This document shows, piece after piece, positions 62,801 through 64,000 of a DNA stretch of 64,000 nucleotides; position 1 is the stretch's first letter; the number at the start of each line of letters is the position of its first letter. Where the stretch lies: contig NC_064037.1 in the NCBI RefSeq assembly GCF_932526225.1, positions 9,282,203-9,346,202 on the forward strand, written 5' to 3'. The notes beneath the pieces are model-generated. The model did no database searches. It saw only the letters and a list, made by a program, of their open reading frames with translations, and was not told the DNA's origin. Source of the stretch: Nematostella vectensis (taxonomy: Eukaryota; Cnidaria; Anthozoa; Actiniaria; Edwardsiidae). The translations under genes and the position numbers were made by a program.

Positions 62801-63755
62801 AAAGTGTTACCTTCCCTAGTAGAAGACCTTAATGGCATCTTATTTTGATGATCTTGCCAACAACGTCTAACAAACTTCTTCTAGATGATACAATGTCTTA
62901 GTCGGTCACCCTTTGTTGTTGTTTTAATTCAAACTAATAAAAGACAAACTATATAGTGAAATCTCCAACGTTTTATAGTTCACATAATTCATTCGAAAAC
63001 ATCGCAATAGCTTACCCCAAAATATTCGATGGAAATAGAGATGCTATCTCACAGCCACCCCCCCCCCCCCTCTTTTCACCCCCTCTAACCCCACCCCCAC
63101 CCCCCCTCCCCCCTCACACACACACTTGGTATTTAAAAGACGCTTTCTTGTGCTTATCCGTGAATCCTAGTTAAAGCTGTGAAAGCGTCTGTGGACTATA
63201 TCAGCGCGGCTTTTGGTTCCACCCCACCCCCTCCCCCCTCACACACACACTTGGATTTAAAAGACGCTTTATTGTGCTTATCAGAGAACCCTAGTTAAAG
63301 CTGTGAAAGCGTCTGTGGACTATATCAGCGCGGCTTTTGGTTCCACCCCCACCCCCTCCCCCTTCACACACACACTTGGATTTAAAAGACGCTTTCTTGT
63401 GCTTATCAGAGAACCCTAGTTAAAGCTGTGAAAGCGTCTGTGGACTATATCAGCGCGGCTTTTGGTTCCACCCCCACCCCCTCCCCCCTCACACACACAC
63501 TTGGATTTAAAAGACGCTTTCTTGTGCTTATCAGAGAACCCTAGTTAAAGCTGTGAACGCGTCTGTGGACTATATCAGCGCTGCCTTTGGTTGGGATATC
63601 ATCTCAATCGAACCTTACACATTAGATACCAGTCCTACCCCTACCCCATGGGCCGAGGAACGAGAGACTGGTGAAATCGCGCTCTTAATTGGTCTCTCCG
63701 TCGCTGGCGGTTTGCTGTTAGCTGCTTCGCTGATAGCAATAGTGTTGTACTCATG
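56852..63755 (+). CDS. CUB receptor gene B: signal peptide, five CUB domains, SEA-like module, TM (3' end outside window)
   Basis: Ten exons: 56852-57017 (signal peptide MQLSLLLIIVAPVVHS), 57315-57662 (CUB1), 57739-58086 (CUB2), 58448-58771 (CUB3), 58946-59296 (CUB4), 59577-59930 (CUB5), 60810-60895 (linker), 61213-61322 and 62303-62465 (SEA-like core), 63535-63755 (stalk and TM). All phases agree; CUB exons are symmetrical phase 1-1. CUB domains occupy residues about 56-630, each with cysteines and blocks such as SPYYPDSYP and IGRYCGY. Residues about 631-780 resemble a SEA domain: GRSLVVVLYVLYP sits where SEA domains have their beta strand around GSVVV, but homology is only suggestive. The TM helix is at 798-821, ending YSW in phase 2, so a cytoplasmic exon lies beyond 63755. 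Probable type I surface glycoprotein; CUB domains bind proteins or sugars, but no ligand can be inferred. Paralog of gene A in inverted orientation. Confidence 0.9.
58087..58345. repeat. 14-bp minisatellite in CUB gene B intron 3
   Basis: About 18 units of GGTGTGGTACAAGG / GGTGTGGTACACGG start immediately after the CUB2 donor; half the length of the matching array in gene A. Confidence 0.95.
59931..60640. repeat. 46-bp minisatellite in CUB gene B intron 6, donor-containing
   Basis: About fifteen units of GGTGAGTAGAATAGTGCGTG followed by ACGAGGTGGCGTGACAAGAT and GGAACA. The junction GGAACAGGTGAGTAG copies the true exon end GGTACAGGTGAGTAG. Most units keep an intact GT donor; variants include GGTAAGTAG and GGTGGGTAG. 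Confidence 0.95.
63058..63600 (+). repeat. About 122-bp array copying the acceptor and 5' part of the TM exon of gene B
   Basis: Units run from C-rich/CACACA sequence through TTTAAAAGACGCTTTCTTGT, GCTTATCAGAGAACC and on to TATATCAGCGCGGCTTTTGG. Four copies are seen; the last is the real exon border at 63535. Two inner copies keep the TTATCAG acceptor and read RTLVKAVKASVDYISAAFG before losing frame. The first copy has TTATCCG and no acceptor. Confidence 0.92.
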
Positions 63756-63796
63756 GTAAGTCTAGACAGACCCCCAGTCGGTATAAGGACATCGCA

Positions 63797-63892
63797 AGGG
63801 CGGATCTAGGGGTGGAGTAGTGGAATAGCCTCCCCTCCCCTGTGATCTTTGATAACTTGTGCTGCAGCCCCTCTCCTCCTGGATCCGCCCAT
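63797..63892. mobile_element. Short GGGCGGATCTAGG foldback
   Basis: GGGCGGATCTAGGGG and CTGGATCCGCCCATG are inverted ends about 95 bp apart, related to the ends of 23990-25945. Confidence 0.6.
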
Positions 63893-63954
63893 GCCCCGGT
63901 TAGAGTTCAGAGCTATCCTCACTAACAGGTGGGGTTCCAATGTAAATGGAAGCA

Positions 63955-64000
63955 CGGGTGGCCTAGTGTGTTAGCGCGTCGGCTTCTCACCGCTATGGCC
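63955..64000 (+). repeat. tRNA-like segment cut by the window end
   Basis: GGTGGCCTAGTG followed by TTAGCGCGTCGGCTTCTCAC has an A box and anticodon-arm-like sequence; the B box would lie outside the window. Probably a SINE. Confidence 0.4.

Overview
The window is eukaryotic, intron-rich, AT-rich animal DNA. The mix of genes (a slicer-type PIWI Argonaute, a p47phox-like PX-SH3 adaptor, PIGL, LLPH, a Crypton-derived DUF3504 gene, a pair of CUB-domain receptors) and the density of short foldback transposons suggest a cnidarian, most likely a sea anemone. That assignment is an inference from content; no species-diagnostic marker is visible. All gene models below were built by hand from splice sites plus reading-frame continuity, and exon lengths were checked for phase.

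Layout, left to right. 1-7035: minus-strand NADPH-oxidase-organizer-like gene (PX + two SH3 domains; 3' end not found). 8698-22467: minus-strand piwi gene, 18 coding exons giving a continuous 876-residue frame with all four catalytic residues. 22468-26243: intergenic DNA with nested foldback elements. 26244-29964: plus-strand EF-hand gene whose first intron holds a decayed jockey-like LINE. 31396-37078: minus-strand DUF3504 gene (762 aa, four exons). 38169-41414: plus-strand PIGL (257 aa, six exons). 41797-43395: minus-strand LLPH (126 aa, two exons), tail to tail with PIGL. 44667-53188: minus-strand CUB receptor gene A. 56852-63755 (continuing beyond the window): plus-strand CUB receptor gene B.

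The most unusual part is 44.6-64 kb. Genes A and B form a head-to-head inverted pair. Both encode a secreted N-terminus, five CUB domains on symmetrical phase 1-1 exons, a membrane-proximal module and one transmembrane helix. Several CUB exons and the introns between them are nearly identical, but the 5' and 3' exons have diverged. Copy A carries a 1-nt insertion in its fifth CUB exon, and I could not find the two SEA-like exons there; copy B is intact as far as it can be seen. Three tandem-repeat arrays are built from exon-intron junction sequence: a 46-bp array in which each unit repeats a 5' splice donor, a 14-bp array starting directly after an exon, and a roughly 122-bp array that repeats a 3' acceptor plus the start of the transmembrane exon.

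Foldback (MITE-like) elements occur in almost every intron and intergenic stretch, some nested. One family has a likely 9-bp target duplication and another a likely 5-bp one. The genes do not form an operon or a single pathway; neighbouring functions (piRNA defence, GPI-anchor synthesis, ribosome assembly, oxidase assembly) look independent.
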